Shown: piece by piece, positions 42,329-51,787 of the stretch
Layout: every line of letters begins with the position of its first letter
Position numbering within the stretch: position 1 is the first letter of the stretch
Position numbers and translations under genes: made by a program
DNA from: Lentzea sp. NEAU-D7
GTDB lineage: Bacteria > Actinomycetota > Actinomycetes > Mycobacteriales > Pseudonocardiaceae
Direction: 5' to 3'
Assembly (NCBI RefSeq): GCF_026242055.1
Contig: NZ_JAPJDL010000003.1
Span: forward strand, 62,001 to 126,000
Length of the DNA stretch: 64,000 bases
Notes under the pieces: generated by a model
What the model was told of the DNA's origin: nothing
The model's database searches: none
The model's input: the letters and a program-made list of their open reading frames with translations, nothing else

Positions 42329-43774
42329 TCAGTGGGCGACCACGTCGCCGGACGTGGTGGTGCGGCTCGGCAGCAGGTACGCGACCACGATCGTCACCAC
42401 GGCCAGGACGGTCGCGACCACGAAGGCGAGCCTCATGCCGCTCAACTGCGCTGCCCCCGCGGCGGTCCCCTCGGCGACCAGGGAACTGGCGCGGGCCGAC
42501 ATGACGGTGACGACCAGGGCGGTGCCCAGGGCCGCTGCCACCTGTTGCAGGGTGCCGAGGATCGAGCTGCCGTGCGGGTACATGTTCGGCGGGAGGGCGC
42601 CCATGCCGAGGGTGAAGATCGGGGTGAAGGTTGCTGCCAGGCTCACCATCAGCAGGACGTGCAGGGCCAGGATTTGCCAGTACGGCATGGTCATCGAGAG
42701 CTGGGTAAAGCCTGCCAGGGAGAGCACGATGCCGATCGAGCCCGGGAGGACCAGCGGGCGGCTGCCGAGACGGTCGTAGAGGCGTCCCACGGTGGGGCCG
42801 AGTAGGCCCATGGCCAGGCCGCCGGGGATGAGGAGCAGGCCCGTCTGCAACGGGGTGAGGCCTCGCAGGTTCTGCAGGTAGAGGGGCAGCAGGATCATCG
42901 AGCCCATCATCGTCAGGAACGCGATGCACATGAGGGCCAGCGACAGGGCGAAGGTGCGGTGGGTCAGGGTGCGGAGGTCCATCAGCGGGGCGCCGGTGCG
43001 CTGCAGCTTGAGCTGGCGGAGCACGAAGAACGCGATGAGGGCCGCGCCGAACACGACGATGCCGATGCTCGGGCCGAGGTGGGACTCGCGTTCGCCGAAC
43101 AGGCTCAAGCCGTAGACCAGGCCGCCGAAGCCCAGGGTGGCCATGGCGGCCGATGCCCAGTCGAGGGTGCTGACCTGGGGCTCGCCGATGTTGTTCAGCT
43201 GGCGGAGGCCGAAGTACGTCACGGCGCCGGCGATCGGGAGGACGGCGACGAAGAGCAGGCGCCAGGAGCCCAGTTGCAGGATCAGGCCGGAGAAGGCCGG
43301 GCCCAGGGCTGGTGCCACCGAGATCGCCAGGGTCACGTTGCCCATGACTCGGCCTCGGTCATTTTCCGGGACGACTGTCATCAGCGTGGTCATGAGCAGC
43401 GGCATCATCACGGCGGTGCCCGCGGCCTGGACGATGCGGCCCAGCAGCAGGATCGCGAACGTCGGTGCCACGGCGGAGAGGGCGGTGCCTGCCAGGAAGA
43501 CGCCCATCGCGATCGCGTAGCCCTGGCGGGTGGTGACCCGCTGCAGGAACCAGCCGGTGACGGGGATCACGGCGGCCATGGTGAGCATGAACGCGGTGGA
43601 GACCCACTGGGCCGCCTGCTCGGTCACGTGCAGCGACTCCATCAGGCGCGGAATCGCGTTGATCATCAGGGTTTCGTTGAGGATCACGACGAACGTCGCC
43701 AGCACCAGCAGGCGCACCACCAGCGGTGTTTTACCCGCTTGCGCGGTGGGTCGGTCTTGGATCGCAGCAGGCAT
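42329..43774 (-). CDS. MFS multidrug exporter (DHA2/EmrB-QacA type)
   Basis: 481 aa with about 13-14 TM helices. Motif C-like segment (APALGPAFSGLILQ) and motif A-like LQRVTTRQGYAIA loop are present; the N-terminal TM1 has VVILNETLMINAIPR, the motif D-like signature of DHA2 antiporters. It would export lipophilic drugs using the proton gradient. No TetR or MarR regulator is adjacent. The 194-base upstream gap to the divergent hydrolase gene has no clear operator. Confidence 0.92.
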   Translation of the reverse strand: MPAAIQDRPTAQAGKTPLVVRLLVLATFVVILNETLMINAIPRLMESLHVTEQAAQWVSTAFMLTMAAVIPVTGWFLQRVTTRQGYAIAMGVFLAGTALSAVAPTFAILLLGRIVQAAGTAVMMPLLMTTLMTVVPENDRGRVMGNVTLAISVAPALGPAFSGLILQLGSWRLLFVAVLPIAGAVTYFGLRQLNNIGEPQVSTLDWASAAMATLGFGGLVYGLSLFGERESHLGPSIGIVVFGAALIAFFVLRQLKLQRTGAPLMDLRTLTHRTFALSLALMCIAFLTMMGSMILLPLYLQNLRGLTPLQTGLLLIPGGLAMGLLGPTVGRLYDRLGSRPLVLPGSIGIVLSLAGFTQLSMTMPYWQILALHVLLMVSLAATFTPIFTLGMGALPPNMYPHGSSILGTLQQVAAALGTALVVTVMSARASSLVAEGTAAGAAQLSGMRLAFVVATVLAVVTIVVAYLLPSRTTTSGDVVAH

Positions 43775-43968
43775 GTCAGGCCCTCACTAGGTTGCTGGCA
43801 TCAGGTTCTTCGTGACACCGGAGAAGACCTGCAGCGTCGAAGGAACTCATCGGTACACCCGAGTCTCTCTCATCGCCGCGTTGGTCTCATCCCGGTTTTT
43901 CGGTCCGTCTACCTGTGCGTCGAACGGCCAGACCTGGAATCGACACGGTCGCCCGTAGTTTTTTCCGC

Positions 43969-45138
43969 ATGGGGCTGGGGGAGCTGATCGCGAAGTACGA
44001 CGTGCCGGGTGCCCAGGTGGCCGTGCTCACGGACGGGGAGGTGCGGGACGAGTCCGCGGGTGTGTCGGACGCCGGCGATCATGTCACGAGCGACTCCGCG
44101 TTCAGGGTCGGTTCGATCACCAAGATCTGGACGGCGACGCTCGCGCAGCGGTTGGTGGACGAAGGGCTCCTGGATCTTGATCTTCCGGTCTGCCAGTACT
44201 TGCCGGGGTTCACGCCGTCACTCACGGCGCGTCATCTCCTCACGCACATGGGCGGGCTCGACAGCAACCACTTCTTCGGCATCGGACGCGGCGGCGACGC
44301 GCTCGCGAGGTACGCCGACGCACTCGCGGCGGCAGAGCACCCCATCCCGCCCGGGACGGTGTTCTCCTACTCCAACAGCGGGTTCGTGGTGCTCGGCAGG
44401 CTGGTGGAGGTGTTGAGCGGCAAGCCGTTCCACGACGTGCTGCACGAACGCCTGCTCACACCGCTGGGGCTGCGGACGGTGGTCACCGAGGTAGGTCACG
44501 GCACGGCGCCCGGCGCGTCGGACTTCGCGATGAGCGCTCGCGAGTTGCTGCTGTTCGTGCGACTGCACCTCGACGACCCGAGGCTCGCGGTGTTGCGGGA
44601 GACGGAGGTCGAGGCCGTTCCGGACTTCGGCAGCGGGGTCGTCGGGTGGGGTCTGGGATGGATGCTCCACCGGGACGGCGTTGTCGGCCACACCGGGGTT
44701 GCGAAGGGACACAAGGCTTTTCTTCGGGTGGCGCCGGACTTCGGAACCGCGGTGGCCGTGCTGACCAACAGCGCGGACAGCGAACCGCTGGCGCACGAGG
44801 TCTTCACGGAGGTGTTGAAGAGCGCCGACACGCCGCCAACGCCCGCGGTGAACCCCGGAAAGATCCCGGCTCGGATGTTCGGCACCTATCGCAACCAGTT
44901 GTACGACATCACGCTCACGGCCGAGGACGACCGCACTGTCCTCCTCTACCGGCCGCGCACCGAACTCGGCCGGGCGAAACGCGTCGAGGTCGTGCGGCAC
45001 GGTGACAGCTCGGTCATCGCCGTGACGCCCACCAGCGACGGCTATCAGGTGTTCTCGCTGGTCGGCGAGGACGAAAGCGGGCGGCCGATGTTCCTGCACA
45101 ACGGGTCGGCGGCCTACCGGATCACTCCGCCACGGTGA
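43969..45138 (+). CDS. serine hydrolase (beta-lactamase family), cytoplasmic
   Basis: 389 aa from MGLGELIAKY; an upstream in-frame ATG at 43915 adds a basic tail without a signal. Motifs SITK, YSNSG and VGHTGV fit the class C serine hydrolase fold (residues about 5-290). A C-terminal lipocalin-like beta domain (about 300-389) follows. No signal peptide, unlike the pair at 27-29 kb, so this is probably an intracellular esterase or peptidase. Its 3' end overlaps the convergent dehydrogenase by 17 bases. Confidence 0.87.
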   Translation: MGLGELIAKYDVPGAQVAVLTDGEVRDESAGVSDAGDHVTSDSAFRVGSITKIWTATLAQRLVDEGLLDLDLPVCQYLPGFTPSLTARHLLTHMGGLDSNHFFGIGRGGDALARYADALAAAEHPIPPGTVFSYSNSGFVVLGRLVEVLSGKPFHDVLHERLLTPLGLRTVVTEVGHGTAPGASDFAMSARELLLFVRLHLDDPRLAVLRETEVEAVPDFGSGVVGWGLGWMLHRDGVVGHTGVAKGHKAFLRVAPDFGTAVAVLTNSADSEPLAHEVFTEVLKSADTPPTPAVNPGKIPARMFGTYRNQLYDITLTAEDDRTVLLYRPRTELGRAKRVEVVRHGDSSVIAVTPTSDGYQVFSLVGEDESGRPMFLHNGSAAYRITPPR

Positions 45139-46087
45139 CCACGACGTTGCCGCGCTTGTGCCCTGCGTCGACGTACCGGTGCGCGTCGGCTATCCGAGCC
45201 AGCGGATAGGTGCGGTCGACGATCACGCGCAGCTTGCCTTCGTCCACCAGGGAACTGATCACCGGCAAGGCCGCGCGTTTGTTGACGGACATGCCGACGA
45301 GGACGCGCTTGCCGCCTCGCAGCGCCGTCCACAGGGCCCAGAGGTTGTTCGCTAGGCCGGTGGTCGGAAGGTATTTGCCGCCGGCGCGCAGAGAACGCCG
45401 GGACGCGCGGAACGACGACTTGGTCACCGTGTCGAAAACGACGTCGTAGCTGTCGGTGTCGGTGGTGAAGTCGTGCTCGGTGTAGTCGATCACCTCGTCG
45501 GCGCCCAGCGACTTCACCCACTCCACGTTCGACGGGCCGCAGACCGCGGTGACGGTGGCGCCCAGGTGTTTGGCCAGTTGGACGGCGTAGGTGCCGATGC
45601 TGCCGGACGCGCCGTTGACCAGGACCCGGTCGCCTGGCTGGACTTTTGCCTTGTCGCGCAGGAAGAACAGTGCGGTGGTGGCGCCGTCCACCGCGGCGGC
45701 GGCTTCGACGAAGGTGAGGCTCGTGGGCTTCAGGGCCAGGGAGCCGGTGGCGGGGAGTCGGACGTAGTCGGCATGGGCGCCCACCGCGAAACCGGTGAAG
45801 CCGAAGACCTCGTCGCCCACCTGGAAACCCGTCACCGCGGAGCCGACCGAGTCCACCACGCCCGCCACTTCGAGGCCTAGGGTGCGCAGCGCCGCACGCG
45901 GCCGGCGCAGGCCTAGGATCACGCGGCCCCACAACGGTTCGCCGCGGCGCATCGCGCACTCGGCCGAGGTCACGGTCGTGGCGTGGACCTTGATCAGGAC
46001 GTCGCCGGGACGCAGGGTCGGCAGTGGCTTCTCCACCACCTGGACGACGTCCGGCGGGCCGAAACTCGTGTGCACGGCGGCTCTCAT
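45122..46087 (-). CDS. NAD(P)-dependent medium-chain dehydrogenase/quinone-oxidoreductase-like
   Basis: 321 aa. GroES-like N-terminal half and Rossmann half with VLVNGASGSIGTYAVQLAK. The catalytic zinc Cys/His set is absent, as in zeta-crystallin/quinone oxidoreductases. Expected to reduce quinones or enones with NADPH. There is no cognate regulator in view; convergent with the serine hydrolase. Confidence 0.9.
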   Translation of the reverse strand: MRAAVHTSFGPPDVVQVVEKPLPTLRPGDVLIKVHATTVTSAECAMRRGEPLWGRVILGLRRPRAALRTLGLEVAGVVDSVGSAVTGFQVGDEVFGFTGFAVGAHADYVRLPATGSLALKPTSLTFVEAAAAVDGATTALFFLRDKAKVQPGDRVLVNGASGSIGTYAVQLAKHLGATVTAVCGPSNVEWVKSLGADEVIDYTEHDFTTDTDSYDVVFDTVTKSSFRASRRSLRAGGKYLPTTGLANNLWALWTALRGGKRVLVGMSVNKRAALPVISSLVDEGKLRVIVDRTYPLARIADAHRYVDAGHKRGNVVVTVAE

Positions 46088-46246
46088 GCGCTGACGGTAG
46101 AGAGCGCGCGACCCGTTGCGGGGAAACGCTTGCGGGAATCAGGGACAAAGCAGGGTGCCACCTAGGGGTCTAGGACCACGGGCCGAGAGGGCGTTCGGAC
46201 CGCGGGCCGATCAGAAGTCGCCACGACGGTGACAGCGTCTAACGCC

Positions 46247-46942
46247 ATGAGGTTTCCGAACGGGTGGGTGGGTGGCGCGGCACTGATCGCCGGGCCTGTG
46301 CTGTTGCTGGCGGGCACGCTGTTGCGGTCGCCGTTCCACTTCTTCTTCCCCGACCAGCTGCGGGCGGTGGCCGAGCATCCGGGTTTGGTGAAGGCGGCTT
46401 ACACCGCGTTCCTGGCGGGCAACGTCGTGATGTGGGCGGCGGTGGCGCACCTGGCGCAGCGGATCGGAGCTCGGAGTCCCCGGTGGGCGGCCTGGGGCGG
46501 GGTGCTGGTGACCGTCGGGCTCTTCGCGCGGACGTTCCACGCCGGGATCGACCAGGCGGCGTTCAGCGCCACGCGGCACCTGGGGGTCGAGGGGGCGACG
46601 GAGCTGGTGGCGCGCGGGTACGGAGACCTGCACCTGTTCAGCTTCCTGTCGTTCACGATCATGTTCGGCTGGTTCGTGCTGGCCATCGGGACGTACCGCG
46701 GCGGCGTGCTCGGCAAGGTCCGGGCGGTGGCGCTGGCGACCACGGGGTTGCTGCCGCTCGGGGTCCTCAAGGGCGCCGAGGCGCTGTCGGTCGTCGGCAC
46801 TGTCGGTCTGTGCGTCGCGTTGGTGCCGCTGGGGGTTCAGGTACTGCGGGAGCAGCCGCGACCCAGGCGGAGGGACGTGGTGATCGCGGTGCCGGTGGCG
46901 ATGGGACTAGGGGCGCTCGCCGTCCTGAGCACCATGGGCTGA
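46247..46942 (+). CDS. six-TM membrane protein, unknown function
   Basis: 231 aa from MRFPNGWVGG (GTG at 46229 is an alternative). Six hydrophobic helices, with polar residues inside helices (HFFFPDQL, FHAGIDQAAFSATRHLG). No known family motif. The end overlaps the convergent DUF6328-like gene by 36 bases. Function unknown. Confidence 0.72.
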   Translation: MRFPNGWVGGAALIAGPVLLLAGTLLRSPFHFFFPDQLRAVAEHPGLVKAAYTAFLAGNVVMWAAVAHLAQRIGARSPRWAAWGGVLVTVGLFARTFHAGIDQAAFSATRHLGVEGATELVARGYGDLHLFSFLSFTIMFGWFVLAIGTYRGGVLGKVRAVALATTGLLPLGVLKGAEALSVVGTVGLCVALVPLGVQVLREQPRPRRRDVVIAVPVAMGLGALAVLSTMG

Positions 46943-47383
46943 GGCGAGGGGCAGCAGGAACCAGAGGCCGGTGAAGATGGCGAACGCCAGCGCGCCGACC
47001 ATCACCGCCGGCCAGCCGCCCAGGATCACCTCGGCGAGCAGCAGGACGGTGCCCGTCATCGCCAGCGCCAGAAAGGCGAGGCCGGTCAGGGCGAACGTGT
47101 TGCCCGAGCGGACCACCTCCTCGCGGCGGCCCTGGCGGAACAGGACGCGGTGCCACGCCGCGGGGGCGGTGAGGAACGCGACGGCCACGGCGGCGCACAG
47201 CACGGTGACCAGGTGCGTCACGCGGATGTAGCCGCTGACGGCGGCGTACTTCTCGGTGAACGCGATGGAGAGCAGGAAGCCGAACAGGATCTGCACGCCG
47301 GCCTGGGCCACGCGGAGCTCCTGGAGCAGCTCGTTGAGGTTGCGGGCGAGTCTGCGCTGGTCGGACTCCTCTGCTTCGCTCAT
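46907..47383 (-). CDS. DUF6328-like membrane protein
   Basis: 158 aa from MSEAEESDQRR. A conserved N-terminal helix (NLNELLQELRVAQAGVQILF) is followed by GFLLSIAF and three more TM helices, the pattern of DUF6328, sometimes annotated as sodium:proton antiporter-like. That function is unproven. Convergent with the six-TM gene. Confidence 0.8.
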   Translation of the reverse strand: MSEAEESDQRRLARNLNELLQELRVAQAGVQILFGFLLSIAFTEKYAAVSGYIRVTHLVTVLCAAVAVAFLTAPAAWHRVLFRQGRREEVVRSGNTFALTGLAFLALAMTGTVLLLAEVILGGWPAVMVGALAFAIFTGLWFLLPLASAHGAQDGERP

Positions 47384-47443
47384 CACCAACGCGTACCCAC
47401 CTTTGACGCGTTGAAACGCCAAAAGCAGGCAGCGCCACGCTTC

Positions 47444-48124
47444 TCAGATGCGGGTGATCACGAAAAAGTCAGTCACGAACGCGACCGGCTCGCCCGCGGT
47501 GTTGCGGCCGACCCAGGTCGGGTAGACCCCGTCACCCCAGCCCGTCGAGAACGCCACGACGTTCAACCCGGACCTGGCGTCGGTCACGTTGGCCGGGCCA
47601 CGGCCACCACCAACCGCGCCGAGCGCGTCGATCAGGTCGCAGTTGCCCGCCTCGTCGTCGCTCGCCAGCCGGTCCAGCGCCGACGCCGCGGCGAGGTCGA
47701 AGAACGCGCCGGTGCTCGACTTCACCTCGTACCCGAACTCCGGCATCACCGGCAGCATGGGCACGTGCTCGCCCGGCGTCACGGCCGGACGCCACGAGTA
47801 CGCGGGCTCGTCCTTCACCGTCACCCTGGCGGCCGCGACGCGGTAACCCTGCCGCTCGTCGGGAAGGCCGTCACCGTCGATGTACGACACCAGCGACACC
47901 GACACCGGGTACCTGCCCGGCTCGACCACGTCGGTGAACGACTCGGCGTCGTCCGGCCACACGACGAACGGGTCGGCCGCGACGAGCCTGCCCGTCGGCA
48001 GGGCCAGCTCACCCACCTGCTGCACGCTGATGACCTGCTGTTCACCGCCGCCGGTCGGCTTGCCCACCGGCCCGTCGACGAAGAACCGCTCGAACCCGGA
48101 CCTGATCAGTTCAACCGCCCCCAC
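47444..48124 (-). CDS. DUF4241 protein
   Basis: 226 aa from a GTG at 48124 with GGAGGT nine bases upstream; the longer open frame runs antisense to the macrodomain gene and is rejected. The body reads GELALPTGRLVAADPFVVWP, PGRYPVSVSLVSY, YRVAAARVTVKD and FGYEVKSSTGAFFD, the DUF4241 pattern. Such domains occur in polymorphic-toxin and immunity settings and stand-alone; role unknown. Divergent from the macrodomain gene with about 120 bases between. Confidence 0.78.
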   Translation of the reverse strand: MGAVELIRSGFERFFVDGPVGKPTGGGEQQVISVQQVGELALPTGRLVAADPFVVWPDDAESFTDVVEPGRYPVSVSLVSYIDGDGLPDERQGYRVAAARVTVKDEPAYSWRPAVTPGEHVPMLPVMPEFGYEVKSSTGAFFDLAAASALDRLASDDEAGNCDLIDALGAVGGGRGPANVTDARSGLNVVAFSTGWGDGVYPTWVGRNTAGEPVAFVTDFFVITRI

Positions 48125-48245
48125 AGGTACGCCACCTCCAAGGGCATGTTGGCAGAAGGGTCTGACACCCGATCGGGGCACCGGGGTTGTTCGCGTTCGG
48201 TGAAGTCCGCGATACCGCAACGAATCCGCTGCCACGCTGGTCAGC

Positions 48246-49010
48246 ATGGGGACGATCGAAGTGGTGCTCGGCGACATCACCCGACAGCGAGTCGACATCA
48301 TCGTCACGGCGGCGAACGAGTCGCTGCTCGGTGGCGGCGGAGTCGACGGGGCGATCCACCGCGCGGCCGGCCCGAGGCTCGCGGAGGCCGGGGCGAGGCT
48401 GGCGCCGGTCGAGCCCGGCAAGGCCGTCGCCACGCCCGCGTTCGACCTCGCGCCGGTCAAGCACGTGATCCACACGGTGGGGCCGGTCTGGGAGGACGGA
48501 GAGCAGGGCGAGGACCTGGTGCTCACGAGCTGCTACCTCAACTCACTGCTGCTCGCGGAGGAGCTGGAAGCCGAAAGCATCGCGTTTCCCGCCATCGCGA
48601 CCGGCGTCCACGGCTTCCCCGCCGAACGCGCGGCGCGGATCGCGACGATGGCGGTTCGCTCGCTGCCGATCATCGACGAGATCCGCCTGGTCGCGTTCGA
48701 CGAGGAGACCTCCGGCCTTCTCCGCGAAGCGCTGGCCGAACCGGTGCGGGAGTGGTGCCCGACCTGCGGGGCCGCGGCGATTCCCCTAGTGAACGGCTGC
48801 CGCCTGCTCCCGGAGGCCAGGCAAGCGTTGGCCGCGGGTGCCATCGGGCTCGGGGGCTTCCTCCTGGACGACGACACGTTCCCGCAGTGGGGATGCGCGC
48901 AGGAGCACTACTGGACCAACGGCGAACGTGACGAATGTCGCAACCAGGTCGCCCTCAACGACGCCATCGCCGTCACTCTCGGTGAAGATCGCGGCTGGTC
49001 AGTGCCGTAA
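48246..49010 (+). CDS. macrodomain protein with C-terminal zinc-ribbon-like extension
   Basis: 254 aa. Macrodomain (1-165): VVLGDITRQRVDIIVTAAN, GGGGVDGAIHRAAG and FPAIATGVHGFPAERAA, as in O-acetyl-ADP-ribose deacetylases. After about residue 170 there is WCPTCGAAAIPLVNG, GGFLLDDDTFPQWGCAQ and a Trp/His end, a separate small zinc-ribbon-like module known to me as a stand-alone protein. It likely removes ADP-ribose marks or binds ADP-ribose. It ends nine bases before the dus gene. Confidence 0.88.
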   Translation: MGTIEVVLGDITRQRVDIIVTAANESLLGGGGVDGAIHRAAGPRLAEAGARLAPVEPGKAVATPAFDLAPVKHVIHTVGPVWEDGEQGEDLVLTSCYLNSLLLAEELEAESIAFPAIATGVHGFPAERAARIATMAVRSLPIIDEIRLVAFDEETSGLLREALAEPVREWCPTCGAAAIPLVNGCRLLPEARQALAAGAIGLGGFLLDDDTFPQWGCAQEHYWTNGERDECRNQVALNDAIAVTLGEDRGWSVP

Positions 49011-49019
49011 CCTGAAGGC

Positions 49020-50144
49020 GTGTCCGTTCCCTCCACGCTGAAGATCGGCCCGTTCGCCGTCGACCCGCCCGTTGTGCTGGCCCCCATGGCCGGCATCACC
49101 AACGTGGCGTTCCGGCAGCTGTGCCGTCAGTACGGGGCCGGGCTCTACGTCTGCGAGATGATCACCGCGCGGGCCCTGGTCGAGCGCGACGCGATGACCA
49201 TGCACATGATCACGTTCGACGAGGGCGAGAGCCCCCGGTCGATGCAGCTCTACGGCGTGGACCCGAAGAACGTCGGCGAAGCGACCAAGATGATCGTGGA
49301 CGAGAACCTCGCCGACCACATGGACATGAACTTCGGCTGCCCGGTGCCCAAGGTGACGCGCAAGGGCGGCGGTGCCGCGCTGCCCTACAAGCGCGAGCTG
49401 TTCCGGCAGATCGTGCGGGCCGCGGTCCGCAACGCCGGGGACATGCCGGTCACCGTCAAGTTCCGCATCGGCATCGACGACGACCACCTGACCTACCTCG
49501 ACGCCGGTCGCATCGCGCAGGACGAGGGCGCACAGGCCGTGGCACTGCACGCGCGCACGGCCTCGCAGCGGTACTCCGGCAAGGCGGACTGGTCGGCCAT
49601 CGCCCGGCTCAAGGAGGCCGTGACGAGCATTCCGGTGCTCGGCAACGGCGACATCTTCAGCGCCCAGGACGCGCTCGACATGGTCGCGGAGACCGGCTGC
49701 GACGGCGTGGTCGTCGGACGTGGCTGCCTCGGCCGGCCGTGGCTCTTCCGCGACCTGCAGGCGGCGTTCCGCGGCGAGCCGATCCCCGAGGGCCCGAACC
49801 TCGGTGAGGTCGCCGAGGTCCTGCGCCGCCACGCCCAGCTGCTCGCGGCGCACGACGGCGAGCACAAGGGCCTGCGCGACCTGCGCAAGCACATGGCCTG
49901 GTACTGGCACGGCTTCCCGGTCGGCGGCGACACGCGCCGGGCGTTCGCGATGGTGTCGAGCCTGCAGGAGCTGGACGACCTCATCGGCACGCTCGACAAG
50001 ACCGTGCCGTTCCCGGAGAACGCCGAGGGTCCGCGCGGCAGGCAGGGTTCGGCGGCGAAGGTCGTGCTGCCCGAGGGGTGGCTGGACGACCCCGAGGACG
50101 CCACGGTGCCGTCCGGTGCGGACGTGATGCACTCCGGTGGCTGA
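49020..50144 (+). CDS. dusB: tRNA-dihydrouridine synthase (DusB type)
   Basis: 374 aa from a GTG. FMN TIM barrel: APMAGITNVAFRQLCRQYG, MNFGCPVPKVTRKGGGAAL with the catalytic Cys, VKFRIGIDD, and VVVGRGCLGRPWLF. It reduces a tRNA uridine to dihydrouridine with NADPH. Length fits the actinobacterial Dus family, which has a longer C-terminus than E. coli DusB. The following lipoprotein gene begins inside its last codons. Confidence 0.93.
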   Translation: MSVPSTLKIGPFAVDPPVVLAPMAGITNVAFRQLCRQYGAGLYVCEMITARALVERDAMTMHMITFDEGESPRSMQLYGVDPKNVGEATKMIVDENLADHMDMNFGCPVPKVTRKGGGAALPYKRELFRQIVRAAVRNAGDMPVTVKFRIGIDDDHLTYLDAGRIAQDEGAQAVALHARTASQRYSGKADWSAIARLKEAVTSIPVLGNGDIFSAQDALDMVAETGCDGVVVGRGCLGRPWLFRDLQAAFRGEPIPEGPNLGEVAEVLRRHAQLLAAHDGEHKGLRDLRKHMAWYWHGFPVGGDTRRAFAMVSSLQELDDLIGTLDKTVPFPENAEGPRGRQGSAAKVVLPEGWLDDPEDATVPSGADVMHSGG

Positions 50145-50589
50145 ACGCGTCGCGGTCCTCCTGGTCGCGCTCGCGCTGCTGGCGGGCTGCGGCGGACCTG
50201 TCGCGGGCACGCCGCGGCCGGTGCGGCTCAGCGAGGACGGCCGCGCCAAGTTCAAGGAGTACTACGCCCGCGTCAACAAGTCTGGTGAGGAAGGCGCGTC
50301 CCAGCAGGCGAAGCTGCTGAAGGACACGCAGCACCCGGACTTCCGGCAGAAGACGTGCGACCTGCGCGGCGCGACGATCAGGGTCGAGCCGACGTGGACG
50401 ACGCTTCGCATGGACGCCGACTGGGCACCCCCTGGCGAGAAGGCTCATCCACGCGGTGACGTCTACGTCGTCGCCGTGACGATCACCTTGCGCAAGGAAG
50501 ACCAGGAGATCGGCAGCCAGATCGGATCGATGCACGTGGTGCTGCTGGACGACGAGGTGTACGGGTTCGCGCCCTGCCTCGGTGGCTGA
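50137..50589 (+). CDS. small lipoprotein, unknown function
   Basis: 150 aa from a GTG overlapping the dus end by eight bases. Lipobox LLAGCGG (Cys at about 18). Mature part with beta pattern (GATIRVEPTWTTLRMDAD, GDVYVVAVTITLR). No domain recognised. Coupled to dus but no functional link is apparent. Confidence 0.75.
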   Translation: MAERVAVLLVALALLAGCGGPVAGTPRPVRLSEDGRAKFKEYYARVNKSGEEGASQQAKLLKDTQHPDFRQKTCDLRGATIRVEPTWTTLRMDADWAPPGEKAHPRGDVYVVAVTITLRKEDQEIGSQIGSMHVVLLDDEVYGFAPCLGG

Positions 50590-50715
50590 ACGGGTTGTTG
50601 ATCTTCCAAGCTCACTGGATCGGAGCAGTTCACGGTCAACCGGACGGGGGAAATCCCACCCCCACACGTCCTTCTAGCTCAAGCGCCGCCCCTTGGGGGA
50701 CGACACCTGGCAGGT

Positions 50716-50727
50716 AAGGAGGTGATC
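50716..50727 (+). promoter_or_regulatory. unusually complete Shine-Dalgarno
   Basis: AAGGAGGTGATC is complementary over 12 bases to the 16S rRNA 3' tail. GGAGG is 8 bases from the ATG at 50731, which decides that start against the GTG at 50722 lying within it. Confidence 0.85.
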
Positions 50728-50730
50728 GCG

Positions 50731-51579
50731 ATGACCGCACTGCGACCCGAGACCGCCGAGATCCAGCAGGCCGACGCCCCCGTCGACCGGCAGGGTCCTG
50801 GCCTGGTGGCGCTGCACGAGTCCATCGCGACGTTGCTCGCCTCCCGCGGCCAGTGGCGCCAGGCCTACCAGCACCTTCGTTCCGCGCTCGACCTCGTCCA
50901 CGCGGACCAGGTCGAGGAGCCGCACGTTCCGGAGCAGCTGCGCCGCGAGGTCGAGCTGCTGCGCCGGGAGCACGCCGAGGCGCGCGAGCAGAGCCTGCGC
51001 GACAGCCTCACCGACTCCTACAACCGCCGTTACCTCGACCAACGGCTGATGGACCTGCTGACCGAGCACGGAGCGTGCCGGCACGGGCTCGCCATCGCGT
51101 TGATCGACCTGGACTGGTTCAAGCAGGTCAACGACACCTTCGGCCACCTCCTGGGCGACCGGGTGCTGCAACGGGTGGTCGAACTACTGCAGCAGGGCCT
51201 GCCGGAGGGCGCCTTCTGCGCTCGCTACGGCGGCGAGGAGTTCGTGCTCGTGCTGCCCCGCGTGGACGCCGCCACCGCCGTGGAGATCGCCGAGGCGGCC
51301 CGCGAACGTGTCGAGCGTCACCCGTGGCAGGAGGTCGCACCGGGGCTGCGCGTGACCGTCAGCGCGGGCCTCGCCTACGAACCGGCCGCGGACGAGGCGC
51401 CGGAACGGCCGCCCGTCGGCGCCGAGCAGCAACTGCTGCGCGCCGACAGCCTCCTGTACACGGCCAAGCAGTCCGGACGCAACGCGGTGGCGTACCGTGC
51501 CGACGGACGGGTTCGCCTCGCGGGTGCTGCCTCAGGCAGGCGTGCGATCGACGAGACACGTGTTCTCGGTTACTACTGA
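50731..51579 (+). CDS. GGDEF-domain diguanylate cyclase-like protein
   Basis: 282 aa from ATG 50731. N-terminal helical region with a TPR-like hint (QWRQAYQHLRSALDLVH) and a coiled coil (about 65-90), then a GGDEF domain (about 92-250): DSLTDSYNRRYLDQRL, DLDWFKQVNDTFGH and the active-site loop YGGEEF. GGEEF is a functional form, so it likely makes c-di-GMP. No TM or signal; sensing would be by the N-terminal part. The very strong ribosome site suggests high translation. Confidence 0.92.
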   Translation: MTALRPETAEIQQADAPVDRQGPGLVALHESIATLLASRGQWRQAYQHLRSALDLVHADQVEEPHVPEQLRREVELLRREHAEAREQSLRDSLTDSYNRRYLDQRLMDLLTEHGACRHGLAIALIDLDWFKQVNDTFGHLLGDRVLQRVVELLQQGLPEGAFCARYGGEEFVLVLPRVDAATAVEIAEAARERVERHPWQEVAPGLRVTVSAGLAYEPAADEAPERPPVGAEQQLLRADSLLYTAKQSGRNAVAYRADGRVRLAGAASGRRAIDETRVLGYY

Positions 51580-51787
51580 GTGAGCTGGCTCACCCGTTCA
51601 GGGCAAGCGGACTGCGCGTAATCGCGTACGGATCGCAGCCTTATCACCCGGAGTGGTCGTCAGAAGTCGGCTACATCCGTAGTATCGCGGGCGCAACTGA
51701 CACGCCGGTGATGCAACCCTTGTGTCCCGGTCGTCGTCACTTCGTAATGACGAACCGCTTTTGCTTCTGACCCAGAAGGGAGATTGG

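Noticed and set aside
42208..42504. A 98-codon plus-strand frame starting with TTG
   Set aside because: Only the first 30 codons look protein-like; it then runs through the 19-bp terminator stem and antisense to the MFS gene.
44218..45099. Minus-strand frames across the serine hydrolase at 44 kb
   Set aside because: Composition is Arg/His-rich and motif-free, while the plus frame has SITK, YSN and HTG motifs.
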